Source: Lachnospiraceae bacterium
Lineage (GTDB): Bacteria; Bacillota; Clostridia; Lachnospirales; Lachnospiraceae
Direction of reading: 5' to 3'
DNA: 64,000 nucleotides
NCBI GenBank assembly: GCA_015057665.1
Contig: SVDY01000003.1
Location: 1-64,000 of the forward strand
This document shows, piece after piece, positions 8,459-17,478 of this stretch (position 1 is its first letter; every line of letters starts with the position of its first letter). The position numbers and the translations under genes were made by a program. A model generated the notes under the pieces. It did not search any database, was not told the DNA's origin, and was given only the letters and a program-made list of their open reading frames with translations.

Positions 8459-9643
8459 TTAATCTTCTTTGATTGTATGTGTCTGTTTGTATTCTTCCAG
8501 ACGTGCTTTAATTCTTGCAGCAGGATCGATTAACTTGCTGATAGAAGTGTCATGGTTAATGCTTTCGATGAGGATTGCGATGTATTTGCTCATGTCAGCA
8601 GATACATACCATGGTTTTTCGAAAAGGTCAGGTCTCTGGTAAGTAAGGTTTGTTGTAATAACTTTTTCGATAATACCTTCTTCGTAGCATTTGTCAAATT
8701 TGTCAAGACCGTTTGTGAAGAGACCAAAAGTGGAAATGCAGAATACACGTTTTGCTTTTCTTCTCTTTAATTCTCTTGCAACATCAAACATACTTTCACC
8801 GGAAGAAATCATATCGTCAATGATGAGTACATCTTTACCTTCTACGGAATCGCCGAGGAATTCGTGGCAGATAATTGGGTTACGGCCGTTAACGATAGTG
8901 GAGTAATCACGGCGTTTGTAGAACATGCCGATATCTACACCAAGCACACTTGAAAAGTACATTGCACGGTTCATAGCACCTTCATCAGGGGAGATGATCA
9001 TCATATGCTCAGAGTCAATCTCTAAATCAGGTGTGGAACGAAGTAATGCCTTAATGAACTGGTAAGTAGGCATAATATTGTCAAATCCGCTGGATGGAAT
9101 TGCGTTCTGTACGCGTGGGTCGTGGGCATCAAATGTAATGATGTTATTAACGCCCATAGCATCTAATTCCTGAAGAGCTAAAGCACAGTCTAAGGATTCG
9201 CGGTAGCTTCTCTTGTGCTGACGGCTTTCATAGAGGAAAGGCATGATAACTGTAATGTTTTTTGTTTTATTGTTAGTAGCTGAGATAATTCTCTTTAAGT
9301 CCTGATAATGGTCATCAGGAGACATAGAGTTCTGATTGCCGCAAAGAGAATACTTGATGCTATGGTTTAATACATCTACAAGAATGTAAAGGTCAACACC
9401 GCGTACGGAATCTTTTAAGAGAGCTTTCGCTTCGCCGGATCCAAATCTTGGGCAGGTTGCTTCAAGAAGGAAAGAATCCTGTGCGGTTTCGTTAATCAGG
9501 GCGTGATCGCTGGCCTGTCTTTCTTTATGCCATTTTACAAGATATTCATCAACTTTTTTACCAAGGTCGCTGCAGCTTTCCATGGCGATTAATCCTAATT
9601 TGCCTACTGGAATAGTTGTAAATTTGGTATCATCTGGTCTCAT
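8459..9643 (-). CDS. prs: Ribose-phosphate pyrophosphokinase (long Clostridia form)
   Basis: Makes PRPP from ribose 5-phosphate and ATP for nucleotide, His and Trp synthesis. The PRPP-binding loop is VLIIDDMISSGESMFD; the ATP/ribose region shows ITFDAHDPRVQNAIP and the earlier VIMPFLYESRQHKR segment. At 394 residues it is longer than the usual 315; this extended form with an N-terminal addition is known in Lachnospiraceae. The open frame extends 15 codons upstream, but AAAGGAGA six bases before ATG 9643 (MRPDDTKF) fixes the start. Transcribed from a TTGACG/TAATAT promoter right after dnaI. Confidence 0.93.
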   Translation of the reverse strand: MRPDDTKFTTIPVGKLGLIAMESCSDLGKKVDEYLVKWHKERQASDHALINETAQDSFLLEATCPRFGSGEAKALLKDSVRGVDLYILVDVLNHSIKYSLCGNQNSMSPDDHYQDLKRIISATNNKTKNITVIMPFLYESRQHKRSYRESLDCALALQELDAMGVNNIITFDAHDPRVQNAIPSSGFDNIMPTYQFIKALLRSTPDLEIDSEHMMIISPDEGAMNRAMYFSSVLGVDIGMFYKRRDYSTIVNGRNPIICHEFLGDSVEGKDVLIIDDMISSGESMFDVARELKRRKAKRVFCISTFGLFTNGLDKFDKCYEEGIIEKVITTNLTYQRPDLFEKPWYVSADMSKYIAILIESINHDTSISKLIDPAARIKARLEEYKQTHTIKED

Positions 9644-9723
9644 GTAGTTCTCCTTTAATTCAAAATATAGGGAAAATAGGAATTTCAATTCCCATAGTTT
9701 TCCACACTATTATCATCATATAG

Positions 9724-9753
9724 ATATTATCCTAATCTGACATGACTCGTCAA
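9724..9753 (-). promoter_or_regulatory. Putative sigma-A promoter for prs
   Basis: On the minus strand TTGACG (9748-9753) and TAATAT (9724-9729) are 18 bp apart, about 80 bp before the prs ATG and only two bases after the dnaI stop. Confidence 0.55.
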
Positions 9754-9754
9754 G

Positions 9755-10738
9755 TTATTTTCCCAAAGCTTTTTTCAAACGAATGTCGTCACCATATATA
9801 TTTAGAATCTGATAGTGCTCCATAATACGGGAAAGAATACGTTCGCTATAAGCCTGAGAAAGCTGTTTTAAGGAAAGATTCGTAGAAATAATGGTCGCTT
9901 TTTTTCGAAGCAGCCTCTCGTTCATGCAGAGGAAGAGCTGGGATGAGATGAAAGAATTATTCAGTTCTGTTCCCAGATCGTCGATGATCAAAAGATCGCA
10001 TCCTAACAGGTGTTCCATGCTGGTCTCCGGTTCGCTGCCTTCTTTTTGAAAAGCGTGCTGTTTTAAAAGGTCAAAAAGCTGAAAGGCTGTCAGATAGAGA
10101 ACGGTGCGTCCGCTGTTGATTAATTCGTAAGCAATACAATGACTTAAAAATGTCTTTCCCACGCCTGCATTGCCAAGGAAAAGAAGATTGTTCTTTTCAA
10201 TCTGATCAAAATGGCAGATGAACTGACGGCAGAGGGATACAACTGCCTCCATATTGGCACGGGGGGACGGTCTGCCATTTTCCGGACGGGTGGAATAATA
10301 GTCATAAGAGAAGGTGGAAAAGTTCTCTTTTTCCAAAAGCCCGCGAATGGAAGACTGGGCGTAAATAAAATCTACAATTGCCTGTTTCAGACATTGGCAT
10401 TTTTCACTGCCTATATACCCTGTATCCTGACAGGCTTTGCAGTGATAGACTGGGTCCAGATAATCCTCCGGATAGCCGTATGTGAGGAGAAGCTGTCTTT
10501 TCTCTTTAGAGAGAAGGGCGATTTTCTCGTGAAGTCTTTCTATTGCGGTTCTGTCTCCCAGAAGACGAGCTCTGCCTGCGGCCACAGATGCAGAAGCTAT
10601 CTCATCGTCAAGAGCTTTGTAACCGGTGACTTTTTCATAAACTTCCGTCAGCCGGGCTTGCTGGATGTTTTGATTTTGAAGGCGCTGCTGATCGTAGTGC
10701 CGCATGACTTCATCATATTGATGAGGAAGAAGTGCCAT
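9755..10738 (-). CDS. dnaI: DnaI/DnaC-type replicative helicase loader
   Basis: AAA+ ATPase that loads the DnaB/DnaC replicative helicase onto DNA. Residues 1-95 form a helical N-terminal domain, then a zinc-binding cluster (HCKACQDTGYIGSEKCQCL, four Cys) as in B. subtilis DnaI, then the AAA+ core with Walker A GNAGVGKT, Walker B LLIIDDLG and a sensor-like IISTNLS. 327 residues, normal for the family. GGAGG precedes the ATG. It is 12 bp downstream of the DnaD-domain gene, so the two form one replication-initiation operon. Confidence 0.92.
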   Translation of the reverse strand: MALLPHQYDEVMRHYDQQRLQNQNIQQARLTEVYEKVTGYKALDDEIASASVAAGRARLLGDRTAIERLHEKIALLSKEKRQLLLTYGYPEDYLDPVYHCKACQDTGYIGSEKCQCLKQAIVDFIYAQSSIRGLLEKENFSTFSYDYYSTRPENGRPSPRANMEAVVSLCRQFICHFDQIEKNNLLFLGNAGVGKTFLSHCIAYELINSGRTVLYLTAFQLFDLLKQHAFQKEGSEPETSMEHLLGCDLLIIDDLGTELNNSFISSQLFLCMNERLLRKKATIISTNLSLKQLSQAYSERILSRIMEHYQILNIYGDDIRLKKALGK

Positions 10739-10750
10739 GAAATATCCTCC

Positions 10751-11773
10751 TTATTGTTCGGATGTGGCGGAAAGTCCATTTACTTTGCGTATGAACTGTT
10801 GTTCCAGATCCTGATAATTGTAATCTCGCTGCTCAAAGTTGTGGAAACGGTTTGATGCAGAGGAAGCCTGCTGTTCCCGTGCCGGTCTGACCGCATTCTT
10901 TCGTGTTGTCATATACTGGCTGTCCAGTGCTTTCACATCATCAAGAGTATGGACCTGGGCAGTTTTCCATCTTGCGAGGATAGAATCCGCATAAGGGAAA
11001 CTTGGCTGACTGATAGAAGAGATGGTGCGGTTGCATGCCTCCAGGATGATTGCCAGATCAAACTGATATTCCTCCAGCCATTTTTTTATAAAGGCAGCTT
11101 CCGCAGGTCCTGGATTACGGTTGGAGATGCCGAATGCCTTCATGACAGCATAGTAATTTTTGTTGTAGATCACCATAGCTTCCTTGGCCTTGTCGATGGT
11201 ATCAATGCCCTGCTCGTACCAGGAAATGGCCACTGTTTCAATGTAGCGCATGCTCTTTTTATTGTTGGAAACGCAGTATTCCAGCAAATACTCAATAAGG
11301 TCTACCGGAAAATGGAGCCGGTCATAAAAATAAAACAATGTATTCAGTTCTGTCTGGGAGAGCGGTTTGCCAAGATAAGTGTCGGCCATAAATGCCAGAT
11401 GAGAGAGGCCCTCTTCCTCCATGCGGCTTGCAACAATAGACGGAGACAGTGTTTCTTTTACCGGTACTGTCTGCTGTAAGCTGTGGTCAAGAGCGGCAGC
11501 TCCATATGCGGTAGCAGGAACCGGTTCACTAAACTGCAGAACGCCTTCTGCCTGCCAGTAAGCGAGAGCCCGTTTCACATCCGCTTCTGTCATACGGAGA
11601 GAGTCGGCAATTACGTGGATACTCAAGTCAGAAGAGTATTTTAAATGCCGTTGAATATAAAGATATACCTTTACAAATTCCCCGCTTGCGGCTGCCAGAT
11701 GCCGGTCAATAAAATGATCCGGAATCAGAGTTATACTGTTTTGAAAATGATTTGTTATATGTATGTTATGCAA
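10751..11773 (-). CDS. DnaD/DnaB-domain replication initiation protein
   Basis: 340-residue primosome protein related to DnaD and DnaB of B. subtilis, acting with DnaA and DnaI in helicase loading. The N-terminal winged-helix region (about 20-90) includes VIADSLRMTEADVKRALAYWQAEGVL. Two tandem DnaB_2-type domains follow: about 130-210 with LLEYCVSNNKKSMRYIETVAISWYEQ split across the YxxxIxxxW motif, and about 220-290 with a second such unit (ADSILARWKTAQV). The start is TTG, with AAGGTGA 5 nt before it. Upstream lie an extended -10 promoter and an array of DnaA boxes. Confidence 0.88.
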   Translation of the reverse strand: MHNIHITNHFQNSITLIPDHFIDRHLAAASGEFVKVYLYIQRHLKYSSDLSIHVIADSLRMTEADVKRALAYWQAEGVLQFSEPVPATAYGAAALDHSLQQTVPVKETLSPSIVASRMEEEGLSHLAFMADTYLGKPLSQTELNTLFYFYDRLHFPVDLIEYLLEYCVSNNKKSMRYIETVAISWYEQGIDTIDKAKEAMVIYNKNYYAVMKAFGISNRNPGPAEAAFIKKWLEEYQFDLAIILEACNRTISSISQPSFPYADSILARWKTAQVHTLDDVKALDSQYMTTRKNAVRPAREQQASSASNRFHNFEQRDYNYQDLEQQFIRKVNGLSATSEQ

Positions 11774-11827
11774 AATATCACCTTTTCTGTTTGATTACTT
11801 GGAGCGGAAACGGTATTGCCATGGTCC

Positions 11828-11847
11828 CGCGAGGGTTTTACCCTTGC
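11828..11847 (-). promoter_or_regulatory. Small hairpin in the dnaD leader
   Basis: GAGGGT-TTT-ACCCTT forms a short stem between the putative promoter and the TTG start of the DnaD-domain gene. No U-tract; role unknown. Confidence 0.35.
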
Positions 11848-11852
11848 AAGCA

Positions 11853-11881
11853 AGTATAACACAAGTTTTTTAAATTGAAAA
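11853..11881 (-). promoter_or_regulatory. Putative extended -10 promoter for the dnaD-dnaI operon
   Basis: On the minus strand TTTTCA (11876-11881), 17 bp spacer and TATACT (11853-11858) preceded by TGT, an extended -10. It is immediately downstream of the DnaA-box array. Confidence 0.55.
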
Positions 11882-11927
11882 TAGGCGCGGAGCCGGGAGA
11901 AATCCCCAGAAACTTTAGGCGGACAAT

Positions 11928-12218
11928 GGTGGATAATGTGGATAACTGAGGGGAGAAATGGGGAAAGAATGAAAAAAAGCATTGTTTTCAACCTTTTTTA
12001 GGATAAGAACCCGGCTGACAGGAGTGGATAAAAGCAAAAAAAATCCACAAGACATTCAACAGTGGAATGTGAATAATCTTGTGGATAATGTGGATAAACT
12101 AACGGTTGAGAAGGTTTTCTCCAATGTTTACAACGTCTCCGGCACCCATAGTTATCAACAAATCATCTTTTTTACATTTTTCTAAAATAAATGTTTCAAT
12201 CTCAGCAAATGTGGATAA
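11928..12218. promoter_or_regulatory. DnaA-box cluster
   Basis: Five perfect copies of TTATNCACA read on the opposite strand as TGTGGATAA or TGTGAATAA: 11937-11945, 12068-12076, 12080-12088, 12089-12097 and 12210-12218 (the last inside murC). One-mismatch copies lie at 11928-11936 and 12023-12031. All point the same way, and two pairs are directly abutting (11928/11937 and 12080/12089). The array lies between the murC stop and the dnaD promoter. The matches are seen; DnaA binding and control of the replication genes are inferred. Confidence 0.7.
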
Positions 12219-13478
12219 ATAGTAAGCATCACAGCCTTTTTCCAGAAGCCCTTTTAAGATGTCTCTGGAATGGATATCGCCTGGATCTTTTTCTCTTGCT
12301 GCGTAAATATCAGCAAGAATAATATGGTCGAAACCGCTCAATGCATCAACAAAGCCATCTAAGAACGCTTTTGTTCGAGTATATGTATGAGGCTGGAAAA
12401 CAACCCAGAGTTCTTTGTGCGGATAATTCTTGGCGGAAACCAGGGTCGCTTTGATTTCTGTTGGATGGTGGGCATAGTCATCAATGATAACAAAGTCCTG
12501 AGTGGTTCCCTTGTATTCGAAACGGCGGTGAGTGCCGCCAAAGGCGAGGATTCCCTTCTTGATGGTATCCATGGAGAAGCCCATTGCATGTGCAACAGCG
12601 ATTGTTGATAAAGAGTTGGTAATGTTGTGCATGCCATTTACGCTTAAGTCTACCTGGCCGAAAGATTCTCCGTTAACGAAAAGTTCATAATGTCCGTGTC
12701 CCATCTCGTCAAAAGTAATATTGGCTGCATGGTAGTTTTCGCTGCCTGTAATGCCGTAAGTGACATAAGGCGCCTCTAATCCCTCTGTCAGGAAAGGAAT
12801 GCAGTCGATCTCGCTGTTTAAAACAAGGAGACCGTCTTTGGCAGTCTGATGGGCAAAACGTTTGAAGGAGTTCTGAATGTCGGCAAGATCTTTGAAGAAA
12901 TCCATATGATCCTCTTCAATATTTAAAATAATGTTGTATTTTGGATAAAATTCAAAAAAGCTGTTGGTATATTCGCAGGCTTCTGTAATGAAAACGTCAG
13001 AACTTCCCACACGAATGTTGCCGCCGATGGCATCTAAAATACCGCCAACGCTGACAGTAGGATCGGCACATGCTTCCAGTAAAATGTGGGAAAGCATGGA
13101 GGTCGTCGTTGTTTTGCCATGAGTACCGGATACAGCGATGGAACGCTCATAGTTGGCCATAATCTGCCCGAGAAGGGCAGCTCTTGTCATCATTGGGAGG
13201 CCGGCCGCAACACAGGCAGCAAATTCTTCGTTGTCTTCATGAATGGCAGCAGTGTAAACAACCAGATCAATGCCGGATGTAATATTAGAAGCTTTCTGTC
13301 CAATATAAATCTTTGCACCGAGAGCTTCTAAGTGAGCAGTGATGCCGGATGCCTTCATATCAGAGCCGCTGATGGTAAAACCTTCTTTTAATAAGATCTC
13401 GGAAAGTCCGCTCATACTGATACCACCGATACCGATAAAATGAACATGAACAGGATGCTTGAAATCAATTGTATACAT
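12099..13478 (-). CDS. murC: UDP-N-acetylmuramate--L-alanine ligase
   Basis: Cytoplasmic Mur ligase that adds L-Ala to UDP-MurNAc, the first peptide step in peptidoglycan synthesis. N-terminal UDP-binding domain with HFIGIGGISMSGL, central ATP-binding loop GTHGKTTTT at 118-126, and the YAHHPTEI motif in the C-terminal domain. 459 residues, normal length. ATG with AAAGGA upstream. Its 3' end carries one perfect DnaA box (12210-12218) and the stop abuts the main box array. Confidence 0.95.
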   Translation of the reverse strand: MYTIDFKHPVHVHFIGIGGISMSGLSEILLKEGFTISGSDMKASGITAHLEALGAKIYIGQKASNITSGIDLVVYTAAIHEDNEEFAACVAAGLPMMTRAALLGQIMANYERSIAVSGTHGKTTTTSMLSHILLEACADPTVSVGGILDAIGGNIRVGSSDVFITEACEYTNSFFEFYPKYNIILNIEEDHMDFFKDLADIQNSFKRFAHQTAKDGLLVLNSEIDCIPFLTEGLEAPYVTYGITGSENYHAANITFDEMGHGHYELFVNGESFGQVDLSVNGMHNITNSLSTIAVAHAMGFSMDTIKKGILAFGGTHRRFEYKGTTQDFVIIDDYAHHPTEIKATLVSAKNYPHKELWVVFQPHTYTRTKAFLDGFVDALSGFDHIILADIYAAREKDPGDIHSRDILKGLLEKGCDAYYLSTFAEIETFILEKCKKDDLLITMGAGDVVNIGENLLNR

Positions 13479-13884
13479 ATATCTGTAATCCTTTCTTCTA
13501 TAAAATCTTTGTTGATTAAAATCTTTTGTTAATTAAAAACATATTTTGATTCTATTTGTTATGTTAAATCCATACTCGGACGTGTTTATACATAATATAT
13601 TATAACGGGGAATATTCCGTGATGCAATGAAAAGAGAAAGAGATTTGTAATTCGCAAAAAATGTCCATGACATTATTTAATTTGAATAAAAAAGTAAATT
13701 CAAGTCTGAAAAAATTGTGCAAAAGACTGCAAAAAGAGGAGGATTCGAAAAACTTTCTGTTAAAATCCTTTCATTTTTAGATGATTGGTGGTATAATAGC
13801 AATACAATCATAAGAACGGAATATGATAGTAGCAATACTTACATAACTTTACTTAACTTAAAATGACTAGAGGAGGGCGGTTAT
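13479..13884. other. 406-bp intergenic region murC-spoVG
   Basis: AT-rich, no open frame. It holds the divergent promoters of murC and spoVG. Apart from the spoVG promoter listed separately I see no repeat or RNA structure. AGGATT at 13738-13743 could be part of a sigma-H site, as spoVG is sigma-H dependent in Bacillus, but the match is too weak to call. Confidence 0.5.
13769..13797 (+). promoter_or_regulatory. Putative extended -10 promoter for spoVG
   Basis: TATAAT at 13792-13797 is preceded by TGG (extended -10). The -35 (TTTCAT, 17 bp upstream) is poor. It lies 88 bp before the ATG. Confidence 0.55.
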
Positions 13885-14172
13885 ATGCAGATTACAGATG
13901 TGCGTATTCGCAAAGTTACTAAGGAAAGCAAGATGAAAGCAGTTGTATCCATCACACTTGATAATGAATTTGTTGTTCATGATATTAAGGTGATCGAGGG
14001 AGAGAAAGGACTTTTTATTGCGATGCCTAGCCGTAAGGCCGCAGATGGCGAATACCGTGATATTGCACACCCAATTAACTCAGAAACTCGTGACAGAATT
14101 CAGAAGATGATTTTGGAAAGATACGAAGTTGCTTTGCTTGAGGTGGACGACACGGTAGCAGAGATTGAATAA
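13885..14172 (+). CDS. spoVG: Septation/sporulation regulator SpoVG
   Basis: 95-residue nucleic-acid-binding regulator, first known for effects on asymmetric septation and spore cortex, and a broader RNA/DNA-binding regulator in Firmicutes. The whole protein matches the family: [11 protein letters not shown] start, [23 protein letters not shown] and [10 protein letters not shown]. Strong AGGAGG upstream. Monocistronic: a terminator follows directly. Confidence 0.96.
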   Translation: MQITDVRIRKVTKESKMKAVVSITLDNEFVVHDIKVIEGEKGLFIAMPSRKAADGEYRDIAHPINSETRDRIQKMILERYEVALLEVDDTVAEIE

Positions 14173-14187
14173 TAGAATAAGAGATAT

Positions 14188-14216
14188 GAGCAGAATCTTT
14201 AAGGATTCTGCTTTTT
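14188..14216 (+). terminator. Terminator after spoVG
   Basis: AGCAGAATC pairs with GATTCTGCT around TTTAAG, followed by TTTTCTTG. It lies inside the longest frame of the next gene, which argues that translation of that gene begins later. Confidence 0.85.
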
Positions 14217-14242
14217 CTTGTAGAATCGGGGTGAGAAGGAAA

Positions 14243-14647
14243 GTGAAACTGGTTGATAAAACCACCGTGAAATTTTTATTAGTAGGAGTGATTAATACGC
14301 TGGTAGGAACCTCGGTCATGTTCTTGTCTTATAATCTGCTGGGATTAGGTTATTGGATTTCTTCTTCGGCAAATTATGTGATTGGGAGTATTGTCAGTTA
14401 TTTCTTAAATAAATATTTTACCTTCCAGAATAAAGAGAAATCCCTAAGTATGATTATAAGATTTATCATAAACATCAGTTTATGTTATCTGATTGCATAC
14501 GGTGCTGCCAAGCCTTTTGTTCATTGGCTCTTACGGGGATGCAGCATGACCATTCGAGACAACGGGGCAATGATTGTGGGCATGTGCCTGTTTGTAGGAT
14601 TGAATTATCTTGGACAGAGGTTCATCGTATTCAAAAAAACAGAATAA
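14243..14647 (+). CDS. GtrA family membrane protein
   Basis: About 134 residues with four predicted TM helices (VKFLLVGVINTLVGTSVMFL, YVIGSIVSYFLNKYFTF, then two more). The FLLVG start and SYFLNKYFTF are hallmarks of the GtrA family, thought to flip or assist transfer of polyprenyl-phosphate sugars used in wall or teichoic-acid glycosylation. The frame is open back to 14165, across the spoVG terminator; I prefer GTG 14243 (GGTGA 9 nt upstream), with GTG 14231 as an alternative. It converges on a GT2 gene, the usual GtrB-type partner. Confidence 0.8.
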   Translation: MKLVDKTTVKFLLVGVINTLVGTSVMFLSYNLLGLGYWISSSANYVIGSIVSYFLNKYFTFQNKEKSLSMIIRFIINISLCYLIAYGAAKPFVHWLLRGCSMTIRDNGAMIVGMCLFVGLNYLGQRFIVFKKTE

Positions 14648-14652
14648 GGAAA

Positions 14653-14715
14653 GAAAAAGCTGTACGAAAGGCGGGATTCGAAAGTGTGGATTCGCTTTTT
14701 CGTGCAGCTTTTTGT
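14653..14715. terminator. Bidirectional terminator between gtrA and GT2 genes
   Basis: AAAAAGCTGTACGAAA pairs with TTTCGTGCAGCTTTTT across a loop with an extra inner GCG/CGC pair; A- and T-tracts on both sides suit both convergent genes. Confidence 0.85.
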
Positions 14716-14730
14716 AAAAGAGGCATTTTA

Positions 14731-15684
14731 TTAACGTCTGCGGTAAGGTTTTTGATCCAGGTTGGTCTCGTCGATAATATAATGAGGACGACGCTTCACT
14801 TCATAATAGATTCTGCCGATATATTCTCCGAGAATGGCAATGCAGAATAACTGGATTCCGCCGATAAAAAGAATAGCAGAGATGGTGGTAAAGTATCCAG
14901 GTGTATCGATTCCATACCGCATGTAAGAATACAGAAGATATAGAACATAGATGATACTGAGAGAAATCAGGATGGTACCAAAATAAAAGCAAAGCCTTAA
15001 AGGTTTGTTATTAAAGGAAATGATGCCTTCAATACCATAATGGAGAAGACTGCGAAGAGACCATTTGGTTTCTCCGGCGGCTCTTTTATTGTTTTCCATC
15101 TCTATCACTTTTGTTTTGAAGCCGATCCAGGAAAAGAGTCCTTTGGAAAATCGATTATATTCTGTGAGAGATAGCAGAGCAGAAGCAGCATTACGGCTTA
15201 AAAGACGGAAGTCGCCTACTCCGTCATCTAATTGGACATCGATCATAGAATTGACAATCTTATAATATAATTTTGCCAGCAGGGTTTTACGCTTTGCATC
15301 TCCTGTACGGGTACGTTTTGTCACTACCTGATCATAGCCTTCTTCATAATAGGAAAGTAAAGTAGGAATCAGTTCCGGTGGATGCTGCATATCGGCATCC
15401 ATAATGACAACACACTCGCCCTCAGAATATTGAAGCCCGGCAAGCATGGCGCTCTCCTTACCAAAATTACGGCTAAAGGAGATATAGCGGGAGCAAGGGT
15501 CCTGTTCGCATAACTCTTTAAGAATGTCTGCAGTCTTATCATGGCTTCCATCATTTATAAAAATCATCTGATAACGATAGTTTCGTGTCTGTGCATCTGC
15601 ATCTAATACTTTATGAAGGGCCTGATGGGTCAGGCGGATAACTTTTTCCTCATTATAACAGGGAATAATTACGGATAAATACAT
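14731..15684 (-). CDS. GT2 polyprenyl-phosphate glycosyltransferase (GtrB/DPM1-like)
   Basis: 317-residue membrane glycosyltransferase that would load a sugar from a nucleotide donor onto a polyprenyl phosphate. N-terminal GT-A fold with LSVIIPCYNEEKVI, donor site DADMQHPPEL and an ETKWSLRSLL acceptor-side motif; two C-terminal TM helices (about 230-290) and a basic tail. The frame is open 39 codons further upstream, but AAAGGA 7 nt before ATG 15684 (MYLSVIIP) sets the start. It faces the GtrA gene, so the two may act as a sugar-flipping pair despite opposite strands. Confidence 0.88.
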   Translation of the reverse strand: MYLSVIIPCYNEEKVIRLTHQALHKVLDADAQTRNYRYQMIFINDGSHDKTADILKELCEQDPCSRYISFSRNFGKESAMLAGLQYSEGECVVIMDADMQHPPELIPTLLSYYEEGYDQVVTKRTRTGDAKRKTLLAKLYYKIVNSMIDVQLDDGVGDFRLLSRNAASALLSLTEYNRFSKGLFSWIGFKTKVIEMENNKRAAGETKWSLRSLLHYGIEGIISFNNKPLRLCFYFGTILISLSIIYVLYLLYSYMRYGIDTPGYFTTISAILFIGGIQLFCIAILGEYIGRIYYEVKRRPHYIIDETNLDQKPYRRR

Positions 15685-15790
15685 AGTAGAATCCTTTCTT
15701 TTTGTACTGGGTTCATTATAGTTCATAGGAGAAAGGGCTGTCAATGAATTTACTCCGTGTCTTCCCTGGGAAAAGAAGACGGAATCAGGC

Positions 15791-15819
15791 TTGACAAACA
15801 TTTTTCACTGGCATACAAT
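15791..15819 (+). promoter_or_regulatory. Strong sigma-A promoter for proS
   Basis: TTGACA (15791-15796), 17 bp, TACAAT (15814-15819). The short remaining leader holds no T-box. Confidence 0.8.
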
Positions 15820-15875
15820 AACTGTAATTGTCATAAAATCGGGTGGGCACAGGCCTGCCAAAAGGAGAGAAAACG

Positions 15876-17315
15876 ATGGCTAAAGAAAAGAAGATGGTTG
15901 AAGCGATTACTTCCATGGACGTTGATTTTGCCCAGTGGTATACAGACGTTGTAAAAAAAGCGGAATTAATCGATTACACAAGTGTAAAAGGATGTATGGT
16001 AATTAAACCGGCCGGATATGCAATCTGGGAGAACATCCAGAAAGAATTAGATGCAAGATTTAAAGCGACAGGCGTAGAAAATGTATATCTTCCAATGTTT
16101 ATCCCGGAAAGTTTACTTCAGGTAGAAAAAGATCACGTAGAAGGTTTTGCACCGGAAGTAGCATGGGTAACACATGGCGGTTTAGAACCACTTCAGGAAC
16201 GTCTCTGTGTAAGACCTACATCCGAGACCTTATTCTGCGAACTTTACGCAAAAGATATCCGTTCTCATAGAGATTTACCAAGATTATATAATCAGTGGTG
16301 CTCCGTAGTTCGTTGGGAAAAGACAACACGTCCATTCCTTCGTTCCCGTGAATTCTTATGGCAGGAAGGCCACACAGCACACGCAACTGCGGAAGAAGCG
16401 GAAGAAAGAACGATTCAGATGCTTAATGTATATGCAGATTTCTTAGAAGAAGTTCTTGCAATCCCTGTTGTAAAAGGACGTAAGACAGACAAGGAAAAAT
16501 TCGCCGGTGCAGAAGCAACATATACAATTGAAGCGTTAATGCATGATGGTAAAGCCCTTCAGGCTGGCACAAGCCATAACTTTGGTGATGGTTTTGCAAA
16601 AGCTTTCGGCATCCAGTATGCTGACAAAGACAATAAACTTCAGTATGTTCACCAGACCTCCTGGGGTATGACAACACGTCTTATCGGTGCTATCATTATG
16701 GTTCACGGTGACGACAATGGTCTGAAACTTCCACCAAGAATTGCGCCGGTACAGGCTGTCATCGTTCCTATTATGCAGAAAAAAGAAGGCGTTCTTGAGA
16801 AAGCATATGAATTAGAAGCGGATCTTAAGGCAGCAGGTATCCGTGTGAAGACAGACGCCACAGACAAGAGTCCTGGATTTAAGTTTGCTGAACAGGAAAT
16901 GCGTGGTATCCCAGTGCGTATCGAATGCGGTCCTAAGGATATTGAGAAAGGCCAGGCAATTGTAGTACGCCGTGATACAAGAGAAAAGACTATCGTATGT
17001 TTTGAAAACCTTGCAACAGAAGTAGCAAACATCTTAGATATAATGCAGACAGAGATGTTAGAAACTGCAAGAGCACACAGAGAAGCCCATACAACTGTTG
17101 CACGTACATGGGATGAATTTGTAACAGCCCTTGATGCTAATCCAGGCTTCATCAAAGGCATGTGGTGCGGCGAAAAAGAATGTGAAGTTGCAATCAAAGA
17201 AGAAACAGGTGCTACTACAAGATGTATGCCATTTGAACAGGAATGCTTAAGTGAAACATGTGTACACTGTGGCAAACCTGCAAAGAAAATGCTTTACTTC
17301 GGAAGAGCATACTAA
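15876..17315 (+). CDS. proS: Prolyl-tRNA synthetase, archaeal/eukaryal type
   Basis: Charges tRNA-Pro with proline; class II synthetase. At 479 residues and without the large editing insertion of the E. coli type, it is the ProS type 3 form, with a C-terminal zinc-binding-like extension (Cys in MWCGEKECE and [19 protein letters not shown]). Motif 2 region [19 protein letters not shown] and motif 3-like [12 protein letters not shown] are visible. The open frame begins at 15843, but AAAGGAGA before ATG 15876 sets the start. Monocistronic, with strong promoter and terminator. Confidence 0.94.
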   Translation: MAKEKKMVEAITSMDVDFAQWYTDVVKKAELIDYTSVKGCMVIKPAGYAIWENIQKELDARFKATGVENVYLPMFIPESLLQVEKDHVEGFAPEVAWVTHGGLEPLQERLCVRPTSETLFCELYAKDIRSHRDLPRLYNQWCSVVRWEKTTRPFLRSREFLWQEGHTAHATAEEAEERTIQMLNVYADFLEEVLAIPVVKGRKTDKEKFAGAEATYTIEALMHDGKALQAGTSHNFGDGFAKAFGIQYADKDNKLQYVHQTSWGMTTRLIGAIIMVHGDDNGLKLPPRIAPVQAVIVPIMQKKEGVLEKAYELEADLKAAGIRVKTDATDKSPGFKFAEQEMRGIPVRIECGPKDIEKGQAIVVRRDTREKTIVCFENLATEVANILDIMQTEMLETARAHREAHTTVARTWDEFVTALDANPGFIKGMWCGEKECEVAIKEETGATTRCMPFEQECLSETCVHCGKPAKKMLYFGRAY

Positions 17316-17328
17316 AATACTGCTATAT

Positions 17329-17364
17329 ACCTCCGGAAGGGCTCTGCCTGTCCGGAGGTTTTTG
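17329..17364 (+). terminator. Terminator after proS
   Basis: ACCTCCGGA pairs with TCCGGAGGT, followed by TTTTTG. Confidence 0.9.
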
Positions 17365-17426
17365 TGTCAGAGGAAGGTCTGTTTGAAAAGTTCTTGAAAT
17401 ACTTCTATCTAATGTGCCGGGAGTTG

Positions 17427-17435
17427 TGGTATAAT
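17427..17435 (+). promoter_or_regulatory. Extended -10 element before cca
   Basis: TGGTATAAT, 44 bp upstream of the start. No good -35 at the right distance. Confidence 0.45.
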
Positions 17436-17478
17436 AGAACGATAGACAAGACAGATATTACATGGGAGGACGAGGCAC

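Noticed and set aside
10211..10855. 214-codon plus-strand frame
   Set aside because: Antisense to dnaI and dnaD, both of which have clear motifs.
11774..12098. Origin of replication
   Set aside because: DnaA boxes are dense, but dnaA/dnaN and an AT-rich unwinding element are not seen; a regulatory or titration site fits better.
14482..14850. 122-codon plus-strand frame
   Set aside because: Out-of-frame overlap with gtrA and antisense to the GT2 gene.
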